This document shows, in pieces, positions 33,060 through 44,715 of a DNA stretch of 64,000 bases. The stretch comes from Ehretia macrophylla. Lineage: Eukaryota > Streptophyta > Magnoliopsida > Boraginales > Ehretiaceae. Every line of letters begins with the position of its first letter. Positions within the stretch are counted from its first letter, which is position 1. A program made the translations under genes and the position numbers. Location of the stretch: positions 36,604,735 to 36,668,734 of the forward strand of contig CM075781.1 of assembly GCA_037974665.1 (NCBI GenBank), read 5' to 3'. The notes under the pieces were generated by a model that was not told the origin of the DNA, ran no database searches, and worked only from the letters and a program-made list of their open reading frames with translations.

Positions 33060-35529
33060 TGTAATACCCCGATCCCTCTTGAGACCGGGAGTTCTATCAA
33101 TCGATCTAAACACAACCCAAACCAAACCCGGGCATAAATTTTCAGGGAAAACGGACGGAGTCTCCCCTGTTTCTAGGCGAAAAGTAAAACCTGCGACAGC
33201 ATATAAGTGGACCAATACCATGTCCAAACATTCAACCACCTCAAGGCCATCCGAGCCTTGGTTCACAACAAGCAAAATACAAGTAAATATACATTCAAGC
33301 TTAGCAATTAAACTACACCAACCTATATCATAAGCTAGACTATCATACCTTTCTATCTCTTTTCCTTTGTCATTACAAATATACATTGAAGTTAAGCTAC
33401 ATTAACTAAATACATAATCTAGTGAAACTTAAATTACATCCCCTTTAACATTAAATACATATAATACATAAAAGCATACAACTTTACAACTTTGACAACT
33501 CAAGTCACATAGGCACGCAGGACAACTCTTCAAGCACGGACTTTCACGAAATCACGAACTTTCCAGCTAACATGGCATTTCCTGAAATGTGGTGGTGAGG
33601 AGTGAGTATACACAACACGTATACTCAGTGAGGGCGAGACAGATATCGAATTGGAGAGAAAGAAAGTCGTGCAATGCAAATAAGACAGTTAAGCAATATA
33701 ACTGATAAATAAGCAATCAAAACAAATAATCAATACAATAAGCAATTATTGAAAGCATTAACACAACCATTCAAAGCTATACCACACTTTGAAGGCTATG
33801 GTTCACTCATACGAGCAATGTACCATTTCACGAGCGATACATCAATCTCGAGCTTGATGTTGACAACGATGACAATAAGCGCGCATCCACCTTATAACAC
33901 CAGTTTGGAATACCCCGGAAGTATCCATCAATTTACGACCCAAATCTCCCTGGGAGGCAGCCCAAGCGAGAAGAGGGAATAGCTACGGAGCTAGAGCAAC
34001 CAACACTGGCAACCCGAGGCTACCCAGAGAGGCCCATCACTCACGTGCTGACACTATGCAATGCAAGACTCGATACAAGGCAATAAACGAGCGATAGCAC
34101 AACAATACAAACTAGTGACAACAAACGAGATAACAAGCAATCACAATCAATACTAGCATTCAACTAACTTTTCAAGCATAACAAGCAATAATAAGCAACA
34201 ATAACACCAATTAAACAAGTATATCAAGCAATCCTAAGCATTCTATAGGCATAATATCAAGATAACAAGCAAAATCCCAAATCGGCCCCAACTATCAAAA
34301 CACTACCATTTCCAAACGAGCCACGAGTTCTGGAAACCGACTTCGCCAATCCTCCTAGGTCACCATAAGGCACGTCCAAGGACCCCGAAACCCTACTTTA
34401 CCCTAGAATTCGCGCAAAGCCCCGATTTCTTTGCTCGTTTGAACTACAACTATACCAACCAAACACCCAACCAATGCCATAATCGCACCAAAAGTGCTTC
34501 CATGGCCTCCCGAAAACAATGCCAACACGCAAAACGAGAAAATGCCAAACTCGACCTAAATGACCCCGACTTTCACTAAGCCGTTTTTCTATGTTTTTCC
34601 ATTACACATTCTAATTAAACCACACATTTAGGCATTCTAGCATATCTAGCATCTTCCTACATCAACATAACGTGTAACGGAGCAACTTCATCGAAACGGG
34701 GATTTACTATTCACAATTTACTATTCATCACACAATTTATATTTCAATTCCAATATTTAACCACAGAAAATGTTAAAAAGCTATAAATACATGTTCTACA
34801 ATCAACAAGGAACATTCTTTAAGCAACAAAACGATTAAAACAACAATCTACGCATAAAATCCAAAAATCAAAGTTTAGATACAAATATTTCAAATGCGCA
34901 AATAACGATGAAACCCTCACCTTAGACGCTCCTAGATGCTAGGAAAATCTCGTAGAGTGCCTCGGAAACCACCCCGCACAAGCCCACGCGAAGAATCGAA
35001 GATTTGAAGTTGAGATTTTCTTTTTTTTTTCTCCTTCTTTTCCTCATGGTTTCAAGCCTTTTTTTCTCTGTTTTTTTCGTGTGCATTCTGCTTATTTAGA
35101 AAAAAAAAATGATAAGAAGTCAAAGGTCAAAATTCGGTCAACCCGCTAAACCAAAACAGCTATGCGCGACCTTACGAAAACGGCCATAACTTCTTCTAGA
35201 AAACTCCAATTCACGAACGGTTTGAAGTCTCAGAAACTAGACTCATAGAGCTTTCCAACCATATATAATTTGCTACCTAACTCTTCCCCAATTGGTTCAG
35301 ATTTAACTCCAAAGTTGACCCAAAATTTAACTAACTTAACATTGCATTTTTTAATTTCTAATCCCAAGTTTGCCTTTTATTAAACATTTCAAAAATTTCC
35401 ACCTTGTCCTAGTTGGTCAATGTAGATGAAAAGTCAACTAGTTTGGTCAAAGAAGGTGAAAGGTCAATAAAATACAATTTAAATGAACTTTAAATGCTAT
35501 TGAATACATGCCAAGTTCGGAGTATCACA
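33060..35529 (-). repeat. Element D 5' LTR
   Basis: This LTR is 2470 bp and nearly identical to 28933-31404. The outer end GGAGTATCACA is followed by the target duplication CCACG. Confidence 0.95.
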
Positions 35530-35534
35530 CCACG

Positions 35535-37564
35535 TCTCTTATTTGTTCAGGGTGGGCATCGTAAACTTTGATTTGATCCAAGATAAGTTGCAAAAAGATA
35601 AAAATAAGATAAAAAATTGCAAGCATTCACGTATGATGCGGTTTTCTACATCTCTTCAGTTTTAGCTTTCTATATTGTCCAACTTTTTCTAGATGAGGTC
35701 GTTGACTGACCTATCCGTTGGCCATTGAACTTCCTTCTACAAGGAATTCAAACAGGTGAACCCTAGCAGCCAATTTTAGACTTTTATGACATACTTTAGA
35801 GGGAGAAGATCTAAAGGTCATTAATTATAATTTATGACATACTTTAGAGGGAGAAGATCTTCCTTGAAGATGCAATGACACCAAATTTAAATAAAAAAGA
35901 CTCCAACGACATTCTCAGCTTCTGCCACGTAGCATAACATTTACATCATTTTGAGGAACGTAATTGTGTTCCCCGTAAAAAACTGAAGTTTATAGAAAGC
36001 TCTGATAGGATTAAAATGAAACTAGTTTGAAAAAATGACTTTTTTGAATATGAATGAAATAATATTTAGGTGATTAAAAATTTGGATGTAGTTTGTATTT
36101 TGGTATTAATACTTTTTAATTATGGACAGAAGCTGACTAGTTTAGTAAGATTAATATAATCCCTAGATAATATTTGGTAATAAGTGATATTAATCGGAAT
36201 GTGTATTGCTTGAAATTGTAGACAATTAAATTTTAGATGAGCCAAATCCAAATAATGATCCTCTACAATTCCAGCCACGTGTCGATTATGGTCACTGTTG
36301 AAGTAGAAGACTGATGATGGTCTGTGCTCCTGTTATACTAATTAATCAAAACAGAAAATAGCGTGTATGTGGTCCATGATTATCAATATTTACCTAGATA
36401 AACTGACTTAGGATGACAAGTTCTTACTATGCTGTGAAAAAACGAAGATTGTTGAAGCTGATAATTGTTGACTTAAACGTGATCGTTGTTCAATTTAAGG
36501 ATTATTTGAAAGGTGACATACTATTTTTTCCATATTCTTGGATAAAAAGAAATAATACATATTTCGATGGTTGCAGAATTCTTTTATGACATATATACTT
36601 TCTTTTTCCGGATAATAAAGATGAGTTATTCTTCTATGAGGCATGTGACAAATCTATCACAACCACATGAATAAAAAGTGGTTCAATTAATTGACAAATA
36701 TCAATCAATTGTCATAAGTAGGGACATCATAGTAATTTATTTAAAACTCTGTAAGACTAAATTAGTAAAAAGAGAAATTTCTGAGATTTTAACATGACAT
36801 GTCTGCACGATACAAACTAACGTGGATTAGCCTCATAGAATAACAACTTGACATATGATTGTGACAGATTTGTCACATGTCTCATGAAAGAAATTTCCAA
36901 TAAAAAAAGAAGAATTAAACGTTACTAAGCCCACATTATATCGAGGCTGCCAAATATAGCAGGCTGCTGGTACTATTGCAGACAGGAACTTCTCTATATA
37001 GTTTATTCAAATAAATTCTCCGGGCACAGCTATGAAACATTTTACTATATTTGATGAACAAGAATGGTTACAATGTACCAAGAGACCTTTCTGCTAGCCA
37101 TTGAAATCACTTTAAAATTTTGATTTGTTACATTTACAAAGAATTCAAACCGGAAAGATGAACCTATCAGCCAATTTTAGACTTTTTATACCGCACATTT
37201 ACTTTTTCAAGAATAATTTTTTTTTTTTTGGTGTGTAAAGTCAACAATTTTTGTAGCATACTTCAGCAAGGAAAAAATCTATTCTTTCAATATTTTTTTT
37301 TTGAGTCAATTCTCTTTCAAGATTCAGTGACACCAAAATTAAATAAAAAATGACTCCACCGATGTTCTCAGCTCCTTCCTTCCACAAACTATAACATTTA
37401 TATCATTTGAGAAACATAATTGGGTGAACTACACATGATCCCTTATGCTTTTATAAAGTTGTACAATACATTTTTATAATTTTAAAAGTACACGGTACTC
37501 CCTGTATTTTCTGAAACTAAGCACAATATCCCCCAACATAATTGTGTTTCCCAAAGGGGGGGTC
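35535..37564. other. Flanking DNA with local duplications
   Basis: There is no gene here. 35719-35975 and 37096-37425 are diverged direct copies (shared phrases such as CAATTTTAGACTTTT and ATTCAAAC). Within the first copy a 28-bp stretch starting TATGACATACTTTAG is perfectly repeated (35785-35812 and 35833-35860). An inverted-repeat element lies at 36632-36889. Confidence 0.65.
36632..36889. mobile_element. Small inverted-repeat element (MITE-like), about 258 bp
   Basis: Arms of about 39 bp (36632-36670 and 36851-36889) are inverted copies sharing CATGTGACAAATCT(A/G)TCACAA with a few mismatches. The interior is AT-rich and non-coding. I cannot fix the exact ends or a target duplication, so the superfamily is open. 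Confidence 0.6.
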
Positions 37565-37569
37565 ATGTA

Positions 37570-38076
37570 TGTGAACAATAAAATTTTGGTGCAAATCAAA
37601 AGAAGACAAAAAACAATGGGAAATGAAGAAAAATCTTTGGTTGCAAAGTTAGGCACACACAATTTTGGGTTTATTTCACAGTACATGTGGGAAGACTTTT
37701 GGTGCAAGATGAGCCTATAAATAGAGGCTCATTCTTCACCATTTGAGCATCACCAAAACATTTCAAGTTAGAGAGAAAAATAAATTTTCTCTTGAGTATT
37801 TTTCTTCCTCTTTTGTTGTTCTATATTTGTGAGTGAGAGTTAGTTTCTCCTATTATTTGAGAGAGTGATATTGTTCTCTCCTTATATTAGAGAGAATGTT
37901 ATTGAAAAATACTCCACATCATAGTGAAATCCTCCATTACTTACCCGTGATTTTTCCCTCAATTTGTTTGAGGGTTTTCCACGTAAATCTTGTGTCTCTA
38001 CTTTCTCTGTTCTCATTCATATTTTAGCTGCGTGATACTGCTTGTCCCGACCATTCCGCTGTGCCGATGCCCAACA
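37570..38076 (+). repeat. Element F 5' LTR
   Basis: The 507-bp LTR contains the promoter. A TATAAATAG box at 37716-37724 sits inside the inverted repeat GAGCCT...AGGCTC. It ends GCCGATGCCCAACA. Confidence 0.95.
37716..37724 (+). promoter_or_regulatory. Element F TATA box
   Basis: TATAAATAG is flanked by a 6-bp inverted repeat (GAGCCTATAAATAGAGGCTC, 37711-37730). The same sequence is kept in the 3' LTR at 42350-42369. Confidence 0.8.
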
Positions 38077-38077
38077 G

Positions 38078-38090
38078 TGGTATCAAAGCC
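38078..38090 (+). promoter_or_regulatory. Element F primer-binding site
   Basis: TGGTATCAAAGCC lies one base after the 5' LTR and matches the initiator-Met tRNA PBS with one difference (A for G at the ninth base). Confidence 0.9.
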
Positions 38091-38287
38091 ACTGGTTACC
38101 GGTCACTGGTATACATACGGGGTTACTGTTCACAATTACTATTCATGCATACGGTATAGTACTATTCACCTATACGGTATCGATACTATTTTCGTATACG
38201 GTTTTGGTACTATTCATGTAAATAGTACTATTCACAATGAAATAGTGGGAGCCGGTTCAAGTTACGAAGCAGATCGTCGTTAATACT
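38091..38287 (+). other. Element F untranslated leader
   Basis: These ~200 bp before the gag start contain a degenerate tandem pattern of (C/T)ATACGGTAT and TACTATTCA units (about 38108-38240). It is non-coding. Comparable TACTATTCA-type leaders are common in Tork-like elements. Confidence 0.6.
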
Positions 38288-39499
38288 ATGGCGGCAAAAT
38301 TTGAAATCGAGAAGTTTAACGGGAGAAATTTTTCCCTATGGAAATTGAAGATGAAGGTAATCTTGAGAAAGGAGAATTGCTTGGCAGCAATTGGAGACAG
38401 ACCAGCGGAGGTGACGGACGACAAGTGGAAAGAGATTAATGACAACGCTATGGCTAATCTGCACCTGGCATTGGCAGATTCGGTATTGTCAAGCGTTGAG
38501 GAAAAGAAATCAGCAAAAGAAATTTGGGATGCGCTGACTAAACTGTATGAGGTCAAGTCACTTCACAACAAGATTTTCTTAAAGAGAAGACTGTACACCC
38601 TTCGGATAAGTGAGTCCACATCAGTGACAGATCACATCAATACCTTAAATACGTTATTCTCTCAATTGACTGCAATTGGGCATAAAATAGCGGAACTTGA
38701 ACGTGCAGAAATTCTACTTCAAAGTATGCCTGATTCGTATGATCAACTCATCATTAGTTACACTAACAATGTTCTTTCAAATTTTGTTATTTTTGATGAT
38801 GTTGCAGTCGCTGTTCTGGAAGAGGAATCTAGGCGCAAAAGTAAGGAAGACAGAATCGAAAGTTCACAACAAGCAGAGGCATTATCAATAGTGAGAGGTA
38901 GATCAACGGAACGTGGCTCTAGTGGGAATAACAACCATGGTAGATCAAAATCAAGGAGTAGAAAAAATATCAAATACTACAACTGTGGCAAGAAAGGGCA
39001 CTTCAAGAAGGATTGTTGGAGCAACAAAAAGAATCCCGAGGTGACAAATTCTCAGGGATGTGTGGCGACTGCACCAGATGATGGAGATATTTTATACAGC
39101 GAAGCAGCAACTATATCAAAAGGCAGAAATGAGCTCACTGATGCTTGGATAATGGATTCGGGAGCAACATGGCATATGACCTCTCGTAGAGAATGGTTCT
39201 ACACCTATGAACCTGTCTTTGGAGGATCTGTGTACATGGGTAATGATCATGCCTTGGAGATTGCTGGCATTGGTACCGTCAAAATTAAAATGTATGATGG
39301 TACCATTCGTACCATTCAAGGGGTACGACACGTGAAGGGCTTAAAGAAGAACCTATTGTCCATTGGACAATTGGATGACCTTGGCTGCAAGACCCATATC
39401 GAGGATGGGATGATGAAGGTTGTCAAAGGAGCGCTTGTGGTGATCAAGGCAAAAAAGATCGAGGTAAATCTATACCCGGGCTTGAAGAATCAACTATAA
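38288..39499 (+). pseudogene. gag-pro: Copia gag and protease, 403 codons, one zinc ligand lost
   Basis: The start ATG gives MAAKFEIEKFNGRNFSLWK, the usual N-terminus of a copia gag. Residues about 1-190 are the gag domain that builds the particle. A CCHC zinc knuckle follows near residues 231-244 (YYNCGKKGHFKKDC), but its first cysteine is tyrosine, a G-to-A change that should weaken RNA binding. The aspartic protease motif MDSGATWHM is near residues 294-302 and cuts the polyprotein. The frame ends in TAA at 39497-39499, overlapping the ATG of the next frame (TAATG). In most Tork-type elements the frame runs on into integrase, so I read this as a small frameshift, although the overlap could permit reinitiation. 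Confidence 0.92.
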
Positions 39500-42146
39500 T
39501 GTGGCATCGCAGATTAGGCCACATGACAGAACGAGGCTTGAAGATTCTTGCTGAACGTAATCTCCTACCCGGGCTCAAGACGGTAAACTTACCTTTTTGT
39601 GAGCACTGTGTTACCAGTAAGCAGCATAGATTGAAATTTGGGATATCTACTGCCAGAAGCAAACACATTCTAGACTTGATCCATTCAGACGTTTGGAAAT
39701 CACCGGTTTTGTCCCTATGAGGAGCCAAATGCTTTGTATCATTTATTGATGATTACTCCAGGAGACTGTGGGTGTATCCAATCAAGAACAAGTCAGATGT
39801 GTTTCCAATATTTAAAACATTCAAAGCGTTGGTAGAACTTAAATCCGGGAAAAGGATCAAGTGTTTGAGGACGGACAATGGAGGAGAATACACTGACTGG
39901 AGCTTCTTGGCATTTTGCAAGCAAGAGGGTATTCAGAGGCAATTTACTGTTGTACATACACCTCAGCAAAATGGTGTAGCAGAGCAGATGAATAGAACCC
40001 TTCTTGAAAGAATGAGAGCTATGTTGGAAACTACAGGTCTAGCCAAATCATTTTGGGCAGAAGCAGCTAGAACTGCCTGTTACGTGATAAATCGGTCACC
40101 GTCAACTGCAATTGGGTTGAAGACACCAATGGAAATGTGGACCAAAAAACCCGCAGATTATTCTACCTTGCACATATTTGGGTGTCCGACATATGTGATG
40201 TATGGTTCCCAAGAAAGAACAAAGCTGGATCCAAAATCTAGGAAATGTGTATTCTTGGGAAATGCTGATGGTGTTAAGGGGTATCGCCTGTGGGATTCTA
40301 CTGCCCACAAGGTTGTCATCAGCAGAGATGTGATATTTGCAGAAGATAAACTGCAAAGTGAAGACGACAGCAACACTTCAAAGGAGACTACTACAATACA
40401 AATTGAAGATAAGTCAGAACAAGGAGATGCTTCTTCTGAAGCTGCACCGGAGCACGAGGAACGAGAACCAGATGATGCTGAGGTTATAGAAGTCCGACGT
40501 TCATTGCGTCAGACAACAAGACCAACTTGGCATTCAGATTTTGTCATGGTGAGCAATGCTGCATACTATCTTCTAACGGAGGATGGAGAGCCATCTACCT
40601 TTCACGAGGCTATAAAAAGCCCCGATGTTGCCCTATGAATGACAGCAATGCAGGAAGAAATTGAAGCTCTACATAAAAACAAGACGTGGGAGCTTGTTCC
40701 ACTACCACCTGGACTGAAAGCCATTGGTAACAAATGGGTCTACAAGATCAAGCGAGATAGTAATGACCAAGTGGAGCAATATCGTGCAAGACTGGTGGTG
40801 AAAGGATATGCTCAGAAAGAAAGAATTGACTTCAACGAGATATTTTCTCCTGTGGTAAGACTTACAACTATCAGAGTAGTCTTGGCCACGTGTGCTGTGT
40901 TAGACTTACATCTAGAATAGTTAGATGTAAAGACGGCTTTTTTTCATGGTGAACTTGAAGAAGAGATTTACATGCTTCAACCAGAAGGTTTTGTTGAGAA
41001 AGAAAAAGAAAACTTAGTTTGCAGGTTGACCAAATCTCTGTACGATTTAAAGCAGGCGCCAAGGTGTTGGTACAAGAGATTTGATTCCTTCGTGATTAGC
41101 CTCGGGTACAACAGACTCAATTCAGACCATTGTACGTACTACAAGAGGTTTGGCGATGATGATTTTATCATTCTGCTGTTGTACGTGGACGACATGCTGG
41201 TAGCAGGTCCCAATAAAGATCGGGTCCAAGAACTGAAGGCATAGTTGGCTGGGGAGTTTGATATGAAGGATTTGGGACCAGCAAACAAGATTTTAGGGAT
41301 GCAAATTCACCGAGATAGAGAAGGCAAGAAGGTATGGATTTCTCAAAAGAATTATTTGAAGAAAATCTTGCAGCGCTTCAATATACAAGATTGTAAGGAA
41401 ATCTCGACCCCGCTTCTTGTCAATTACAAATTATCCTCAAGTATGTGCCCTAGCACTGAAGCGGAAAGGATAGAAATGTCTCGAGTACCGTATGCATCAA
41501 CAGTGGAAAGTCTCATGTTCGCTATGATATGTACGAGACCAGATATTGCTCAAGCAGTTGGTGCGGTCAGTCGGTTCATGGCGAATCCTGGTAGAGAGCA
41601 TTTGAATGTTGTTAAGAGGATCTTAAGATACATCAAAGGGACCTCGGATGTTGCATTATGTTTTGAAGGATCAGAATTCACTGTCAAGGGTTTTGTTGAT
41701 TTTGATTTTGCAGGTGATACCGATAAACGGAAGTCCACTACAGGCTATGTGTTTACAGTTGCAGGGGGTGTGGTAAGCTGGATATCTAAATTACAGACTG
41801 TTGTGGCCCTATCTACAACAGAGGCTGAATACATGGCAGCTACACAAGCCTGTAAAGAAGCAATCTGGATAAACGGTTAATGGAGGAGCTCGGGCACAAA
41901 CAAGATAAAATTCCCTTGTTTTGTGACAGTCAGAGTGCCTTGCACATTGCAAGGAATCCAGCATTTCATTCTAGGACGAAACATATAGGTGTTCAATATC
42001 ACTTTGTTCGAGAAGTAGTGGAGGAAGGGAGTGTGGATATGCAGAAGATTTACACCAACGAGAACCTAGCAGATGTCATGACAAAGCCAATCAACGTTGA
42101 CAAGTTTGTTTGGAGTAGATCCTCCTTTGGCCTAGCAAAGACGTAA
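39499..42146 (+). pseudogene. pol: Copia integrase, reverse transcriptase and RNase H, broken
   Basis: The frame opens with the integrase zinc-binding part (MWHRRLGHM...CEHC) and the DDE core. Its residues are in HSDVW (just before the first stop), RTDNGGEY and QNGVAEQMN. RT follows (KTWELVPLP, then the YVDD catalytic motif near 41190), then RNase H (KRKSTTGYVF, ALSTTEAEYMA, and [18 protein letters not shown] at the end). One reading frame is kept from 39499 to 41877 but holds stops at 39718-39720 (TGA), 40636-40638 (TGA), 40918-40920 (TAG) and 41242-41244 (TAG). At 41878 the frame shifts in a second TAATG context and runs to 42146. The two TAG codons stand where relatives have CAG, and the TGA at 40636 stands for TGG. 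Confidence 0.93.
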
Positions 42147-42197
42147 GCAACATGGAATTGGCAAGAATGGAGAGATTTGAAGTATCACCAAAATTTT

Positions 42198-42208
42198 AAG
42201 TGGGAGAA
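42198..42208 (+). promoter_or_regulatory. Element F polypurine tract
   Basis: AAGTGGGAGAA directly precedes the 3' LTR (TGTGAGCAATAA) and is the plus-strand primer. Confidence 0.9.
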
Positions 42209-42716
42209 TGTGAGCAATAAAATTTTGGTGCAAGTCAAAAGAAGACAAAAAGCAATGGGAAATGAAGAAAAATCTTTGGTTGCAAAGTTAGGCACACACA
42301 ATTTTGGGTTTATTTCACAGTACATGTGAGAAGACTTTTGGTGCAAGATGAGCCTATAAATAGAGGCTCATTCTTCACCATTTAAGCATCACCAAAACAT
42401 TCCAAGTTAGAGAGAAAAATAAGCTTTCTCTTGAGTATTTTTCTTCCTCTTTTGTTGTTCTATATTTGTGAGTGAGAGTTAGTTTCTCCTATTATTTGAG
42501 AGAGTGATATTGTTCTCTCCTTATATTAGAGAGAAGGTTATTGTAAAATACTCCACATCATAGTGAAATCCTCCATTACTTACCCGTGATTTTTTCCTCG
42601 ATTTGTTTGAGGGTTTTCTACGTAAATCTTGTGTCTCTACTTTCTCTGTTCTCATTCATATTTTAGTTGCGTGATACTGCTTGTCCCCGACCATTCCGCT
42701 GCGCCGATACCCAACA
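42209..42716 (+). repeat. Element F 3' LTR
   Basis: This LTR is 508 bp, about 97% identical by eye to the 5' LTR. It ends GCCGATACCCAACA and is followed by the target duplication ATGTA. Confidence 0.95.
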
Positions 42717-43574
42717 ATGTATATCTAATGACATATCAACTTAACAACCTCTTTATATTTCTATCTCTATTTTTGGCACACAAACTAAGCATAAACACAA
42801 GACATGATAAATGGGTGATGAAATAGGGTAAGAATACTGCATATTAACAAAATTTGTAAATACAATTTGACGTGCAAGAAAATAATATATGTTCATTATG
42901 TTAAATTCTGCACTTAAATTTTTTAAATATTTTTGTTTCCATCCTGTGATCCTTGATATGGTTCCAAGTATAAATTTATTTATTGAAAAATCCCATTGAT
43001 TTAATAGGAAAAAATTATTAGAGAAAATAAAGTGGCGTAAGCATAACATCAAAATGGCGTTGAACATCTTATTCCAAGTTTTCAACGTATTCTTCTCCCT
43101 TTCAAATTACTATTTAATTAGTTCGAACTGATATCAATCTTTTTATATGAAATGTGTAAAATTTATTTTTTCTCATTTACAAACTGATATCATTCCGTTC
43201 TAATAGAATAGTTATTCCTCTTTTCTTTTGTTTTCTTGGCAATCTGATTTTTATTTTATCTTTCCGCTTTGTTGGGAGTGTAAGGTCACGGCTTCCATTT
43301 TTTTTTTGGTCAAGGTAGCGGCTTAGATTGAAGGACAATAGTTATCACTATTTAATCTGAAATCGACGTGTTCTTTTATTAAAAAAAAAAAAAAAAATCT
43401 AAAATGGACGTGTGATGTAAGTGATTGCCAAAGACCTAACTTATAAGCCAAGTGATATTAGCGCGCTGACATCACCACCCAACAGCAACATCTGCCAATT
43501 AACGCCAGCCTCGTGAATGGTAAACTATTATAAATTAAAGAAATAAACGAATTTTTAAAAAATAAAATAAAATA

Positions 43575-44715
43575 CGTCATATTTCTTTGTGTTTTCATAA
43601 CATTACGTTATAAATCTTGTGTTTTAAAATGTAGTACTATAAACCCTATATTATTAAAAACGTTGCAAATAACTCTTTGCAGTCAATTTTAACGTGAGTG
43701 TGATACACGCAACTATGATGCAAATATGAAACGTTTCAAGCTGTAAAACACATAGAGAATGACAAAAATACCCTTTTCTCAAAAGATTATATGACCAAAA
43801 TACTCTTGATTTGTTCTTTACTTTTTTCGTTTCTTTTTTTTTTCACTCTTATTTCATCTTCACCAACACCACAACCCACTTCCACCTAATCTCCCGCTAA
43901 TGGAGCTAAAAATCATATATGCAACAAACAACCCACCTTCATCGAATCCTTCCACTTCTTCTCCAGACATTTTAATAGTCCTTTCATCATTTTCTTCATT
44001 TTTTATTTCATTTCCAATTATCATTTTGGTGGTTTGTGTTTAGTTAGTAAGATCTGCAAACGAAAGTTGAAATTTATATATTATGTAAACATATATATAT
44101 ATATATATAGTTAAAACTATCACTTAATTTTTAATCTTACATAATGAAGAATTGGTGTTTCCTTTCAGTATTATTAATCTTAAAATGTGGAGAAAAAGGT
44201 TAAAAAAATGTCAGGTGTGTGTATAGAAGTGATGCAGATGGTGGTGGTGGTCCATTGCAAGGAGGAGATAGTGAATGGAGGTGATGAGTTGCAGGGTTTT
44301 TTTTCCACGAGAAATATATTATTTTCTTTGCTAAGAAAGAAATAATAGCAAGGCTCAACTTAGTGGTAATAGAAGGTTGTGAGTTCAAATCCTTAGATCT
44401 GGTGTTTAGCTTTTATTGAACATCCAGTGCCATGTGTCGCCATTTAATTGGAGTAAATAAATATATCTGCCACGTGTTACCACACATTGAATAAATAAAA
44501 AAAGATGATAAAAAAAAGTGAAATTGACAAAAGAAAGCTAAATAAAGGATAGTATGGTCAATTTAGACTTGTTGTTAATGAACATTAACGGAATTAAAGA
44601 TTGGGGAGAGTGTACAACATTCGGTGTAACACAAGGGGTTATTTGCGACCTTTCAAAACCTTGGGTTTTATTGTACAAATTTTGTCTAACACAAAGGGGT
44701 GTGATGCATTTTACT
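43575..44715. mobile_element. 1.1-kb insertion with weak inverted ends
   Basis: The segment is absent from copy 1, where AAACGAATTTTAAAA joins AGAAAAGGGAGC directly (near 1260-1285). Its ends are loosely inverted: TTTGTGTT (43586) against AACACAAA (44688), and GCAAATAAC (about 43666) against GTTATTTGC (about 44637). A Mutator-like element is possible but I see neither a clear target duplication nor a transposase. It could also be ancestral sequence deleted from copy 1. Confidence 0.5.
44348..44500 (+). mobile_element. Possible tRNA-derived SINE fragment
   Basis: GGCTCAACTTAGTGGTAA followed about 10 bases later by GTGAGTTCAAATCC resembles the A and B boxes of a pol III promoter at tRNA-like spacing. 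The tail runs into A-rich sequence near 44500. I could not find a target duplication. Confidence 0.35.

Larger units (their letters stand above)
28933..35529 (-). mobile_element. Element 'D': young non-autonomous long-LTR gypsy-like element
   Basis: Two LTRs (2472 and 2470 bp, about 1.5% different by eye plus small indels) bound an interior of only 1655 bp. The target duplication CCACG is perfect (28928-28932 and 35530-35534). On the minus strand the PBS is at 33056-33045 and the polypurine tract at 31418-31405. There is no gag-pol. The structure matches LARD-1 and B, but the LTR sequence is a different subfamily (minus-strand start TGTGATACTCCGAAC, end GGGGTATTACA). Low LTR divergence suggests an insertion within roughly the last million years at commonly used plant rates. 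Confidence 0.95.
37570..42716 (+). mobile_element. Full-length Ty1/copia retrotransposon 'F' (Tork/TNT1-like)
   Basis: The LTRs are 507 and 508 bp with TG...CA ends. The target duplication ATGTA is perfect (37565-37569 and 42717-42721). A PBS follows the 5' LTR after one base, and the purine tract AAGTGGGAGAA precedes the 3' LTR. Domain order is gag, protease, integrase, RT, RNase H, the Ty1/copia order. The LTRs differ by about 16 substitutions and one 1-base indel by eye (about 3%), which suggests an insertion on the order of a million years ago at usual plant rates. The coding region carries four nonsense codons and two frame changes, so the copy cannot encode its own machinery as it stands. 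Confidence 0.97.

Noticed and set aside
28921-33386. Minus-strand frames of 112 and 128 codons, nearly identical.
   Set aside because: They are again the same stretch of the two D LTRs. I see no signal peptide, domain or separate promoter that would support a gene.
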